The notes: generated by a model not told the origin, from the letters alone. A stretch of DNA of 64,000 nucleotides from Schistocephalus solidus (GCA_017591395.1 WEDG01003297.1:1-64000), one strand, 5' to 3'. Shown: positions 31,101 through 39,577, counted from the stretch's first letter. Translations and numbers: made by a program.

Positions 31101-33277
31101 TCAGTATATTTCTTAAACACAAGGTATGCGTTAAATGTTCCATGTAGTTGGGAAATTTACCAAATAAGTCACTCCTCCTCTTATCAAGGGAAGCAGATAT
31201 GCTGGATTTAATCATTTTTCGCCCAGTAAAAACATCCGAATGACCCGTTTTTTGCTTCAAGGTCTGATTCGTGCATTCGCATAAAATTTGAAATGGCGTA
31301 GATATATTTACATAAATAGTCACTAATCAGAAACTATTTTATTTTTGGACCTCAGAATTGAGAGGATGCATGCAAAATGCAGTTTTGGGACCGCAAAACA
31401 AGATCCAAATGCACATATGCCTTATAAGTATAAAGATCTTAAGGCCTTTAACAATTCAAAATCTCTCTACACACAAATTCAGCCTTTAAAATTGGGAGTT
31501 TTAAAAGTACTAAAAATGCTACACAATTGCAAGTCAAGCACAGGGCAGACAAGACTTCAGTGGCCTTTGTTGTCGTTCTCGTTGTCAACCGTCAGTCATA
31601 CCTTACCCTCTGCTTCCTGCTTGCCCTGATGCTTGAACCTGGAACATTGTGGTAAACAGTTTCACACCTTAAACCAAAGAGCCACAGGATCGTTGACATG
31701 TAAATTGTGATCAGGCAGATGTAAGAATGCGTTCATAGTTCTTATTCCGGATAATACTCATGTAAGCTAAAGGACATCCTCTCATTGCGCATGCTCATGC
31801 GTATTTTCGTTACTAAATGCATTTAACCTAGCTTATGACGTATTACAGAAAAAGCGAAGCTCAAATTTCAAGTTTTTCTTATTTTCCTGTTCAAACATTT
31901 AGCCGGCGTTCTCGGAGGTAGGTTTTATTCGGTCTGATGTTTGGTCTGTCTCCAACGTTTGCACTTTGAACGTTGATTTTCTCTGCCTTTAAGGAGTTGG
32001 CGCAGCTGGTAATTATATTACTCATTCAAAATCTTACTGCTTTTATTTGCATCGTCATGCAATTATAAAATAGTACTTGCGTTTCAGATAATAGTCAAAT
32101 TGGCATTTCATGGGCATCATGAAATTCAGAAATTACCATCTCAACAATAAACCCATCACGTGTTTTCTGTAAAAGGGTAAAATGCGTTTTCTTATGGATA
32201 TCTAGCTCTGGGTCTCAAAGGTAAGTCTGGAGTTCCTTTATTTAGCCTCAGGTGTAAAATGCAGCTTTATTAATAGGAATTTATACCAGTTCACTCAAAA
32301 ATATTTGATTTTAGGATGATGTCTAATGTCCAAATTTGTAAATGCATTCACAGACACTTACAAAATTGTCCACCGTTACTTGTTTCAGGACCTCCAGTGA
32401 ATTAAGCTGCCTAACTTAAGTACAAAGAACCCAATTATTGAGAATTGTGAACGATCTTCATGCCGGCATTCCAATCGCACACTTATTTGATTGAATTATG
32501 TTTTATGTGCGATTCAAACCATTGCTCCTGGCGTTAACTCGTAGCTCAGATGGTGAGAGTGTAATCTGTGCTGAAGCATTTCCTTTGCCGTTGTGGGTTC
32601 GAGTCATAATCACTAGAAGTGATGTACTGCAATGCTTTAACGGAACAATTTGGTTAATAATTAAAACAAACTTCAAAAACGACATGTTTAGCTTTCAAAA
32701 AAACGTGTATCTCGTATGAGTTACACTAGCTATTTGAATGAACTTGGTTATTTCATCTGCAAATGCCTGTAACCTTGGAAAATGCAAATAGTCTTTTTGT
32801 TTTGTTGACGTCGCTCTTAAGTTGCTTTTCACGCTTCTACGTGCGTACTCAGTGCACGCCTCAGAGCCTCGGTTTAGCAGGTGAATGTACCAGTAAACGT
32901 TCCAGTATCTGAAAACTCGACCTAATAGCTTTCATTTAGACAGAAATGGAGTTGCAAAACAAATTTGATGTCGGCAAAGAATCAGATAAAATAATTCAAA
33001 TGTCAACTCGGTTTGTTCTAGGTGACGTATGTAATGAAAGTCTCGATTTATTTTATGGTCTTTTCATAACATGACCAACTGGCCCTTTTTTTTTCTCCGT
33101 TTTAGCTGGCAGTGCTATCCACAAGCACAGTAAGCATAAACTAAGCATCATTTGTGGAAAAGCAATATAACATTCTAAATATCGCAAATACTTCAAATGT
33201 TTTATTTTCATTTTGAATGATCTTATAAAATTGGCTTTATTTTCCCTTTAGAGAGAGGTTGGTTTATGTCGTTTTAA
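19159..33277 (+). CDS. Micro-exon gene encoding a Gly/Ala/Lys-rich peptide (5' end not found)
   Basis: Exons read at 19159-19176, 19748-19768, 20261-20278, 20680-20697, 25291-25305, 25386-25400, 26866-26880, 30092-30106, 30187-30201, 30784-30798, 30873-30887, 31903-31917, 31994-32008, 32206-32220, 33106-33129 and terminal 33252-33277. Each internal exon follows a pyrimidine-rich AG and precedes GTA-type donors, is a multiple of three, and starts and ends in phase 1. Joined in order they give about 90 codons without a stop, rich in Gly, Ala and Ser with regularly spaced Lys (GKLGG, GKHGG, AVAGKLG), closing with a basic-aromatic tail (HKHKRGWFMSF) and TAA at 33275. Micro-exon genes of this design (symmetric 6-36 nt exons, secreted variable products) are known from schistosomes. 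I do not recognise this product. The start codon and any signal peptide are missing. Function is unknown; secretion is inferred only from the gene class. Confidence 0.75.
19748..19768 (+). CDS. 21-nt micro-exon
   Basis: Lies between 'tgttcttttag' and a consensus donor 'gtaagt'. In phase 1 it encodes GVGFKP flanked by split codons. It starts CTGG like the 15-nt A exons downstream. Confidence 0.65.
20261..20278 (+). CDS. 18-nt micro-exon
   Basis: Acceptor 'tttttttctaattaag', donor 'gtaagt'. Encodes xSGSAS in phase 1. Confidence 0.65.
20680..20697 (+). CDS. 18-nt micro-exon
   Basis: Acceptor 'tttttttcttatttag', donor 'gtaagt'. Encodes xSGFAF in phase 1. Paralogue of 20261-20278 in the adjacent tandem copy. 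Confidence 0.65.
20860..22180 (+). other. Intronic stretch, nothing recognised
   Basis: Part of the ~4.6-kb gap between exons at 20680 and 25291. A 30-nt segment at 21776-21805 has borders AG and GT and phase-1 compatibility, but its upstream tract is not pyrimidine-rich. A minus ORF at 21292-21531 starts with a hydrophobic run, without other support. Confidence 0.4.
22180..23800. repeat. Low-complexity region rich in degenerate ACT/AAT trinucleotides
   Basis: From about 22290 to 23060, and again about 23440 to 23760, the sequence is a diffuse mixture of 'act', 'aat', 'att' and 'tac' triplets ('tactactcctgctaattcta', 'aatactattaaactcatcaa'). It looks like an old trinucleotide repeat tract. 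23060-23440 between them shows nothing recognisable. Confidence 0.55.
23800..23928. repeat. Direct repeat flanking the D1 copy, left
   Basis: About 125 bp nearly identical to 24993-25118 ('cctccgtctgttgtgttcgt' through 'cacctgatttaatgcatcaa'), with very few differences. Confidence 0.85.
23945..24985. repeat. Segmental duplicate D1', including a Penelope-like fragment
   Basis: Co-linear with 15850-16920 and in the same orientation. Its first ~170 bp, read on the minus strand, are the RT-end part of the PLE remnant at 15850-16050 (an FKEK-type stretch). The rest is non-coding. It sits between two 125-bp direct repeats and inside a large intron of the micro-exon gene. Confidence 0.85.
24993..25118. 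repeat. Direct repeat flanking the D1 copy, right
   Basis: Right partner of 23800-23928. Confidence 0.85.
25291..25305 (+). CDS. 15-nt micro-exon, type A
   Basis: CTGGCAAACTGGGAG between 'tctgtcatttag' and 'gtacgt'. Phase 1 gives (x)GKLG(G). Followed by an 80-bp intron and a type B exon. Confidence 0.7.
25386..25400 (+). CDS. 15-nt micro-exon, type B
   Basis: GACTTGGAGCCGTGG between 'tgaataattttag' and 'gtaaca'. Phase 1 gives (G)LGAV and the first base of the next codon. The donor context gtaaca is shared with the B exons at 30187 and 30873. Confidence 0.7.
25659..25747 (+). ncRNA. Hammerhead ribozyme, type I, copy 1
   Basis: Core boxes: CTGAGGA at 25672-25678 and GAA at 25724-25726. Stem II pairs GCCGA (25679-25683) with TCGGC (25719-25723) and is capped by a further hairpin (TGCTG/CAGCA). 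Stem III is the self-complementary ACACGTGT (25727-25734), supplying the A15.1-U16.1 pair. C17 is 25735, so cleavage is predicted between 25735 and 25736. Stem I pairs CCCA (25668-25671) with TGGG (25736-25739), then after an internal loop GCT (25659-25661) with AGC (25745-25747). Every invariant core base is present. Confidence 0.85.
26013..26101 (+). ncRNA. Hammerhead ribozyme, type I, copy 2
   Basis: CTGAGGA at 26026-26032, GAA at 26078-26080, C17 at 26089. Stem II is GCTGA with TCGGC (one wobble). Stem I is TCCA with TGGG (one wobble) plus GCT/AGC. Stem III has one C-to-A change at the second pair, which weakens it. The core is intact. Substitutions that turn pairs into wobbles suggest either some structural constraint or recent divergence. 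Confidence 0.8.
26866..26880 (+). CDS. 15-nt micro-exon, type A
   Basis: CTGGGAAACTCGGAG between 'caacttcatttag' and 'gtaggt'. Encodes (x)GKLG(x). Its expected B partner about 80 bp downstream is not recognisable, so the pair appears to have lost exon B. Confidence 0.7.
27579..27596 (+). CDS. Candidate 18-nt micro-exon
   Basis: TGAGCTTCTTCGATCACA follows 'cacctctcttcaacag' and precedes 'gtacat'. It is symmetric, phase-1 compatible and stop-free (xSFFDH). It has no paralogue in the window, so chance is possible and it was left out of the main model. Confidence 0.3.
28813..28921 (+). pseudogene. Decayed micro-exon A/B pair
   Basis: 28813-28827 (TTGGAAAGCACAGAG, then gtgggt) aligns with the A exons, but its acceptor reads 'ttaatt' instead of 'ttagc'. 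About 80 bp on, 'tttctttcaaaactttcttg' and GGAGTCATTGGTGAC align with the B exon region but lack AG and GT borders. The intron between keeps the conserved 'ttttattcgcttgattt' start. Exon duplicates that lost splice sites show birth and death within the array. Confidence 0.65.
28922..30091 (+). other. Intronic stretch, nothing recognised
   Basis: AT-rich. Contains a strong acceptor at 29160-29172 followed by an 8-nt segment and gtatca, which is not symmetric and so was not called. Confidence 0.4.
30092..30201 (+). CDS. Micro-exon A/B pair (15 + 15 nt)
   Basis: Exon A 30092-30106 (CTGGAAAACATGGAG, acceptor 'tctgtcatgaag', donor gtaggt) and exon B 30187-30201 (GACATGGTGGTTCAG, acceptor 'gcgatgtttttag', donor gtaaca), separated by an 80-bp intron, the same length as in the 25291/25386 pair. 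Together they encode (x)GKHGGHGGS. Confidence 0.75.
30202..30783 (+). other. Intron with a long chance ORF
   Basis: Contains a 130-codon plus ORF (30246-30638) with no signal peptide or domain I can name. It starts inside the intron and its reading frame has no splice connection to the micro-exons. Held as unsupported. Confidence 0.4.
30784..30887 (+). CDS. Micro-exon A/B pair (15 + 15 nt)
   Basis: A: 30784-30798, CTGGAAAACTCGCTG, acceptor 'gttacatctag', donor gtaagt. B: 30873-30887, CTGTTGGAGTTGGGG, acceptor 'aaattgtattttag', donor gtaaca. Intron 74 bp. Encodes (x)GKLAAVGVG. Confidence 0.75.
30888..31902 (+). other. Intron, nothing recognised
   Basis: About 1 kb. A 94-codon plus ORF at 31345-31629 has no family resemblance or splice linkage. 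Confidence 0.4.
31903..32008 (+). CDS. Micro-exon A/B pair (15 + 15 nt)
   Basis: A: 31903-31917, CCGGCGTTCTCGGAG, acceptor 'caaacatttag', donor gtaggt. B: 31994-32008, GAGTTGGCGCAGCTG, acceptor 'ctctgcctttaag', donor gtaatt. Intron 76 bp. Encodes (A)GVLGGVGAA. Confidence 0.75.
32206..32220 (+). CDS. 15-nt micro-exon, type A
   Basis: CTCTGGGTCTCAAAG, acceptor 'tatggatatctag', donor gtaagt. Encodes (A)LGLK and one base of the next codon. Confidence 0.7.
32389..32405 (+). CDS. Possible alternative terminal exon with stop
   Basis: Follows a good acceptor ('ccgttacttgtttcag') at the place of a B exon. In phase 1 it reads GPPVN then TAA at 32403-32405. Used as a terminal exon it would end the protein 168 bp after exon 32206 and replace the basic tail encoded at 33106-33277. 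Skipping it keeps the frame into 33106. A short internal use ending at the GT at 32397 would shift frame and is less likely. Confidence 0.5.
33106..33129 (+). CDS. 24-nt micro-exon
   Basis: Acceptor 'tttttctccgttttag', donor gtaagc. Encodes (A)GSAIHKH and the first base of Lys; starts CTGG like the A exons but is longer. Confidence 0.7.
33252..33277 (+). CDS. Terminal exon of the micro-exon gene
   Basis: After 'tattttccctttag', phase 1 gives (K)RGWFMSF and TAA at 33275-33277. The basic-aromatic end differs from the Gly-rich body. No clear polyadenylation signal was identified downstream. Confidence 0.65.
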
Positions 33278-34335
33278 CATCTCGCTGTGATAAAGCATTT
33301 GCTCCACTAACTCCGCACATGCACCTTTCCGTCATCCTATTAAGTGATCCCAAGTTATTCTTCGAGCAATTGAACAGACCAATTAACTTTTAATATTTAC
33401 TGACTGTAATCCAAGAAATTCTAATTGGTAAATATTTTTGACCATGTCTGTTCCCAAGATCTGGATGGGTTCAGAAACTTCCGATTTGATTTATCAATTG
33501 ATATATGGGAATAGTAAGTGAACTTTGAAGTGATCGAAGCTGATGTTGTTTGAGAGTATTGGGTACTATCGAAATTCGCTGCCAACTTCGACCAAAGTTT
33601 CGTTGTTTATTGCATTTGCCCGTTCTGAACTCGGTAGATCAAGCGATAATGGAGAAAACGATTGTGCTTTGATTGAGACTAAGGTGATGATAACTCAGAG
33701 GAATCTGTTGTTCCCACTTAAGGCGTACTTTCCTGCGAAAAATGCAGGTTATCATCTGTAAGTATTAATTGAACTTTTTCTTCGAATGCAATTAGAGGAA
33801 AGTTTCAGACAAATTCAACCAATGCGGTCGAAACAACTGACTGATTACTATGTTAACCTACATAGAAACACTACCAAATGTGACATAATTATTTGATTGC
33901 TCTCAGCTCTACCCATCTCCACCTAGGATGAATGGAAAATTGGACAGAAGAGAAAACGCTCTTATTGAGAAACAGCTGATTATATCTACTTTCACTGATG
34001 TAAGCGACCTTGATAGTCATTATATGTAGATCAGTCTAGGAGTTTATATTTGCCGGCACCGTAGTTTACAGTACACCATCCTACCGCAGTTATTTGAAAT
34101 AATGATTACTTCATTGCACTGCATAAGTTCAAAGAAAATTAATACATTCACGTGGATTAAATCCTCAGCAGAAAACAATGCGTTCTCCGTAGGAAACTTG
34201 CTAAGAATTTTTGAGGTCGAATGCTTTAGCTACTGGGAATAACCACGTTATATTACAAATACCAATATGCAGTTAGTAGTATATACTACCGAATTATTTA
34301 GGCAACTGCTAGCTTGTACCTGTTTCCTCCGTATG
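33278..34335. other. Spacer with two weakly similar protein-like stretches
   Basis: 33640-33700 and 33925-33990 (+) both read as E-N-x-x-A-L-I-E followed by two or three residues and a hydrophobic patch (ENDCALIET; ENALIEK). The second is followed by 'gtaagc'. No family recognised and no gene model could be built. Confidence 0.35.
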
Positions 34336-34540
34336 GTCGCGGGTGCCGCAACACCTGTGGTCAGGTATAGCGGGCTGAGTACGGTTAATCAGCCAGAAGT
34401 GGCCTCGTAAGTCTCCCTTGTCTTTGCCAACATCATTAGCCACCTAGCAGCTGCTGTCGGAGCTCGAGTGTGAGGCCCAAGACACAGCGGGACTTGTGAG
34501 TCCTATAGCGGATCGGTGAACGCGTTTCTTCCATACCTGC
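34336..34540 (+). repeat. Truncated, diverged SINE copy
   Basis: Starts at the B-box side ('ggtcgcggg') and follows the SINE body of 14411-14650 ('acggttaatcagccagaagt', 'tctcccttgtctttg', 'tagcggatcggtga'). The A box is absent. The hammerhead-like boxes are mutated (CTGAGTA, GAAG), yet the 4-bp hairpin still pairs using a wobble. Confidence 0.65.
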
Positions 34541-35251
34541 ACACCATTACTAATTAAGGATTGCTTCAGTGGTCCTTATAGATTCGGACTTAGTTAACAA
34601 AGACGACTATCATAGAGCAGTGAGGTGAAATATAAAGGTATTCAGCGTGGTTTCATCATCTGTTAGGTACACATGTCGCAAGCAGATTGGAACTGCTTTC
34701 AAAGGGTTATTCTCGATTCGTAGGCTTGCGACAATAATCCGAAAGACAAATGTATAGTTAACAGCTCAAAATGAGCTTTGGTTATTGGGCGTATCCCACA
34801 TAGGTGTCCAGGTGACCCTGGAGTTAGATTTCGTGTCGACCATCGTGAGGAGAATACTCAATAACAGACCATGGAAGTTGCCAACTTATCTCAGATTCTG
34901 CGTTTTTGGAGAAAAGCTTATTTTCGACTAGTTTGACAGACTGAAGTTGGACCCCTTCAGATGGCGGATTTATGCACAGATTCCGTTTAGACAGGTACCA
35001 CACTGCTCAGCCTTCCATTTACCTTCTTTGCAGCCCTGAAATATTTAGATTTCAGCGGACTTTTGAGCTGTTCTTAAAAGTAAATGTGGCATTTCCTTCT
35101 AGGGCCCAGCTCAAGCCTGAAAATGTCGTTTGCTGGTAGGTGCCTTCTTTCGCACATGAAATTTACTGTCAAATATCACATCGCTCTATATATTTATATA
35201 ATTCTTCATGCTCTTCGTTTAATCTTTTCTTTAAGTTTGCATTTGCTTTGC
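34541..35251. other. Spacer and putative promoter of the downstream gene
   Basis: Nothing recognised up to 35180. A TATA-like tract at 35188-35203 ('tatatatttatataat') lies about 50 bp before the start codon at 35252. It is a plausible core promoter but such tracts are common in this AT-rich DNA. Confidence 0.35.
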
Positions 35252-35818
35252 ATGTTTTTAGTCATCTGCTTAACAACCCTGCCAGCAATTATCGCGGTGA
35301 CAGTGATGGGTGAAGTTGCCTGCCTCTCTTAATTGGAAGACCGCGTATTTTTGCTCACAAAAGTTTCAAAATATTGAAATTATAAAACATTCCTTTTACA
35401 ACTATTTTGAACAGATACCCACATGATGCAGAACAAAGTTTTAATGATTCACAAGGTGACATCCATGTATCCATTCATTTCTTATACAATAAATGTGTGT
35501 TTGCCTTCTTTCTTGCAGCTTGAAATGCATAATTCATTATCTTTGCTTAGGTCTTTAGACGTAATTAATATCCTCCAATGTTTCCAAGATCAGAAAGTTC
35601 AAACGATTGGAAGTTATCAAAATGAACTGTTGGCATCAAGCTTTTCAAGGAATGTGGTCCATGTCATGGGGATGGAAAATGGCTACCTTCGCCGCATGCA
35701 TTATGATCCAAAAGTGGTCTTCTTAACATCAAACTTAGACGTAGAGATGCACCTCATCTGTTGGAGAAAGTATAAACATAACCCCAGATGCAAAAAAAGA
35801 ACGAGAGAATATACTTAA
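35252..35818 (+). CDS. Three-exon gene for a small predicted secreted protein
   Basis: Exon 1 (35252-35309) starts at an ATG and encodes 19 residues forming an uninterrupted hydrophobic stretch (MFLVICLTTLPAI...), a good signal peptide or anchor. It ends in phase 1 at 'gtgaag'. Exon 2 (35415-35455, 41 nt) follows 'tattttgaacag' and ends in phase 0 at 'gtgaca'. Exon 3 (35519-35818) follows an excellent acceptor 'ccttctttcttgcag' and runs 99 codons to TAA. Introns are 105 and 63 bp. The joined frame gives 132 residues. The mature part has three Cys (ILQCF, LICW, PRCKK) and a very basic C-terminus (KKRTRE). No family recognised. The 63-bp intron is a multiple of three and stop-free, so retention is possible. 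An upstream in-frame ATG at 35156 would add about 32 residues and was not chosen because the signal would be too long. Confidence 0.6.
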
Positions 35819-36235
35819 GAAAGCGGCCGGATGTTATATTCTGCAAAGTTTGCGGGCTATTCTGCGAATATTTCTATGTTGCGCATGCAAATCCACTTTT
35901 CGAACATATGCTTTTGGTAACTAAGTCTCAGGCCATTATACTTAAATGGTGAATGAATATTTTGTTTCGTTGGGCACCCCAGTTAAAAATATAAGCAAAC
36001 GCATTCCCAGGAAAGGCTGGTGCAGAGTCTGGGGCGGATAACGCAATCATATTCCTTGGTGTCTTTCTACTGCACAGCACGTTATTCCGGGAGCAAACCT
36101 GGACGTTACCATACACTTACATTCACAGCGTTGTCTCCTTTAATCTCAGCACATAATAAATTGAAAGACCAGTGGGTGGAGGGCGACGCATTCACTGTCC
36201 TAAACGGTCACTCTTAGGCATACTAAGTTGACCAG
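35819..36235. other. Spacer, nothing recognised
   Basis: About 400 bp without supported features. Confidence 0.4.
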
Positions 36236-36440
36236 TCATTTACAATTCCGACTGATTTGCTGCATTAAACACTCAGAAAGCCGATCGAGATTCACGCAAC
36301 GTACAAAACAGGCGAAATGTATTCCGGTGCACAACTTCAGTGTCAAGAAAACCCGCGATGGGTGAGGGTGCAGATCCACGTGCCGTGGTTCACCACAAAC
36401 GAGGAAAGAATCAACACCGGGTGGTAGTAGTAGGTAAAGG
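36236..36440 (-). repeat. Dispersed repeat R7, minus copy
   Basis: The stretch 36345-36430 read on the minus strand ('tttgtggtgaaccacggcac', then 'gcgggttttcttgac') matches 37735-37800 on the plus strand, an inverted pair about 1.4 kb apart. Confidence 0.6.
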
Positions 36441-36499
36441 TGACCACGCCTTGCAGTTGGGGGGCGAATGCATTGATGCACAGTGCGCGGAGGCGGTGC

Positions 36500-37110
36500 A
36501 TGATCACGTTTTCTCTCTCTCTCTCTCGATGATCAGGCCAGAGTTGTCATAGGCAAAACGTTGAAAACGTTCACGCTGCTTTGCATGCCCCCTTCTTTCG
36601 TTAAGTTGAGAGTGCAATCGTTGACGAAGGGAAGTTCCTGGATGGTAGTAGTGAGCACACGCCACTGGAAGTGCATCCGCCGACGATTTAAGAGTTGGTC
36701 GTCCATCCGCTGGGCAATGCGGAAGCCATGACGTTTGTCGTGATAGGCCTCCACTAAAATGACAGAGCATAGGAGACTGACGCAATGATGCAGTCCTGCT
36801 TCTTCCCGTTGGTCACTGTGCATTTTTCTGGAACGGCTCTGTTTTCCGTGGGGCGCCCATCATTCCATCGAGAAGCTGACACACCACGTGAATGAATCGC
36901 TCGGGACAGCCGAATGTTTGCGCGATTTTCAACAGAACTTCAGGATTTACCTTGTCAAGGTAGATTAGAAGTGGATTGGCATCTCCTGATGAGCGGCGAC
37001 GATCAAGTTTGTGGTGCCGCCATTATGGTGGAACTCCAGACTGGCTGTTCGGAAGGAGTCTTTGTTCCAGGTTGCACTTTTCGATCGCTAGCAAAGAGAG
37101 TTGGGTGATT
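36500..37110 (-). pseudogene. LINE reverse-transcriptase fragment
   Basis: Minus-strand reading from 37110 downward gives LEQRLLPxSQSG, then VNPEVLLKIAQTFGCPERF and QLLDGMMG (36960-36850), then after frame changes a DDQLLNRRRMHFQ block and the active-site region as PFVNDC (36610), where LINEs of this type have FADDC. Order and spacing match the RT palm of RTE-like LINEs such as the one whose endonuclease lies at 50 kb. Internal deletions, frameshifts and the lost catalytic aspartate show it is dead. Confidence 0.7.
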
Positions 37111-37189
37111 GGAGAAGGAGAATGGGCAGATAAAAAGGGATCAGACATACTGGGTGTGAAGTCACAGAAAACAAGATACCTTAACCTGG

Positions 37190-37269
37190 TTTAGCCCGCC
37201 TTTCAAGACGATCAGCGGGGTGTGGCAGAGCCCAGCTTCGAGGAGGCACCTCCTCCGACTACCCGCCAC

Positions 37270-37336
<67 letters not shown>

Positions 37337-37530
37337 TTCTACGACTACTACTAATGGTGTGAGTTTCAAGGGTATTAGGTCGTTCTGTGGCGCATACAGA
37401 CGGATAAGTTGGCCGCGTCGGTCATTGCGCCCATTCCACATCAGAAAACTGACCGGCTCAGACGGTGGTCTAATTCTGCTGCTGGGAGAATGAGTCAGGT
37501 CAACGGCTAAGAGCACTTTCCTCACTTTAA
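37190..37530. repeat. Dispersed repeat R6 with (TAC)n microsatellite
   Basis: 37271-37330 is a (TAC)20 run with degenerate extension to 37353. The right flank (37355-37415, 'gtgtgagtttcaagggtatt') occurs inverted at 39340-39420. The left flank 37190-37268 has the look of a retroelement end ('cgaggaggcacctcctccga'). Confidence 0.75.
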
Positions 37531-37986
37531 ATAATCTGATGTGCTTGAAACTATCATGGAGCGCTAAAAGCCACGGCTAGGAACGTTGCTTACTGAAAGG
37601 ATCTCTCGGACTACGTACTCAGTCCAGTGTTTGTAAGCAGTGGCTGACTGGCGGACTGAGAGTCAGTCTGCAATGAATTCTTTCTAATTTGGCCTTGATG
37701 GCACTCCTATTCAACTGGGATCCGAGCCAGTGTTTTTTGTTTCCTTGTTTGTGGTGAACCACAGTGCGTGGATCGCGGGTTTTCTTGACTCTGTCTTGAC
37801 AACAGACGCAGGTGAGGGGGAGGGAAACAGAGAGTACAGCAAAGGTCTAATTTTCCTAAAATCCAGCGCACGTCACCGTCTGTACTTCACCCAGCTGTGG
37901 AGCACATGGTGGACATCGTAGAAATTACCACATTCGAACTGCCGTTAGTCCGCGAATTAATTAAGCACGAGAGCGCGTTGTCTGGC
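37531..37986. repeat. Spacer containing repeat R7, plus copy
   Basis: 37720-37810 is the plus partner of 36345-36430. The remainder shows no supported feature. Confidence 0.5.
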
Positions 37987-38893
37987 CTATTTTGTGGTAG
38001 ACTGGTATCGGATATCGAAATCAAGGCCCAGTAGTATGGTCACCCAATGCTGAAGAGTATTTTCCAGGTACACATGAATGCCTTGTTTTTTGGAGCCGAA
38101 AAGTGTAAGGAGAGGCTTAGGGTCCATTAGAAGGGTGAAATGAAACTTATTCAAAGCGCAGACAATAGCCAAGGCCTCCTTCGCAATCTGTCCATAGTTG
38201 CGTTTCATACACGATAGTGATCTTGCCTTTTCTGCGTTGTCGGGAAAGAAGTGCGAAATTACGTCACCAACTTCACAGTTGGAGGCGTCCGCTACAACGA
38301 CAATCTTGACATTGGGGTTTAAGAGTATGAGCAGCAAGCAAGAGCTCAACACTGTGTTCACTTCTCGAAAGGCTTGTTGCCATTCTGGAGACCTGTTTCA
38401 ATTGACATCTTTCGGAAGCAGTTCATTTGACCGAAGACGAAGACGGTGAATTTGCAGAAAGAATGAGCTGTAGGGATTCGAGAGACCCAAGAAGGAGCAT
38501 CAGGACTTTACATCCTTTGATGAACGCATCTGCTTGATGGCGTCTGGATCGATTAGCTTGATCTGGGCGACGACCATCTTGGTTGATTATTAAACCCAGG
38601 AGTTTCACAGAGGGCACGAAAAAATTGCACTTGGCTACAGACGCAGACGAAAGTCATAGTCCTCAAACCGGCTGAGGACGATATCTCCAAGCGTTGCAAA
38701 AATTCACCTGGATTTGAGCCAGTGACGAAGATATCATCAAGATAGGCAGTGGCTCCTTCGGTGCCCATCAGCATAGTGTCCATGTTTTTCTGGATACTGG
38801 CAGAAACAGTCTTAACACCAAATGGCAAGCCGGCGAATTGGATCAAACTAAAATGAGTGTTAATGGTCAGTAGCTCTTCGGAGTCAAACCAAC
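37987..38893 (-). pseudogene. Ty3/gypsy-type pol fragment A (RT palm and RNase H)
   Basis: Minus strand. 38893-38600 reads LLTINTHF, then LPFGVKT and the RT active site AYLDDI with VTGSNP. 38361-37987 reads the RNase H domain: VVVADAS (first Asp), NYGQIAKEALAIV (Glu), then MDPKPLL where the family has TDHKPLL, and the end DFDIRYQSTTK. Between them (38600-38360) the frame is broken. The protease, RT fingers and integrase are missing. Belongs to a different gypsy lineage from the neighbour at 39.6-41.8 kb, judging by sequence. Confidence 0.75.
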
Positions 38894-39577
38894 AGCCGAA
38901 AATAGTTACTCCAAGCGTTGGAGGATAATGAATTTGATTAATTAGAAATGTCTCATTTGTGTTTTGATGAGATTATGAATAGCAGATTACAATTACCTGA
39001 AGACGATTCAAAAGATGCTTTGCGATAGCTAACCAATCTGCGGATAAACGACGAGAATGGCTAAAAACGGAAGGTGCGATAGCGGAAATATAATGCACTG
39101 TAGGGATTGGGCGATAGATGGAAATTCCGAAAGCAAAAGATGATAAGGAGTGGACAAATTTCATCCGGTCGATTAACCATGGGGCTTTCTATCAACGAGA
39201 AGACAGAAAAACAATATGAAATTGACTCAATGAATGGCAGTATGAACGTCGGCAATAGTAAATATCCAGTAAAATGAACGTTGTAAACCAAGGTATAGTT
39301 TAAACGTTTAATTGGTAGTAGTATTAGCTGCTTGAAGGGCCAGTTCACCCCTCTGTACGCGCCAAAGCATGACCTGATCCCCTTAAAACTCACACCAGGA
39401 TTATAAAAACCGGGCGTTAACAGAAGCCATCGCCAACTGCCTCCACTGGTCAGCCACTCAACACAAAACACACAATGGGTTGTGTGGTCTGGTATATGGC
39501 GTCAGTTGGCAGCCTTCCAAGACACGATTTATAGGAAACCGTGATATTCTCATGTACATGATTATCTCAGGCTCGAA
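38894..39577. other. Spacer with inverted R6 fragment
   Basis: 39340-39480 read on the minus strand matches the plus-strand R6 block at 37350-37415. The rest shows nothing recognised. The 136-codon minus ORF here is explained partly by that repeat. Confidence 0.45.
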
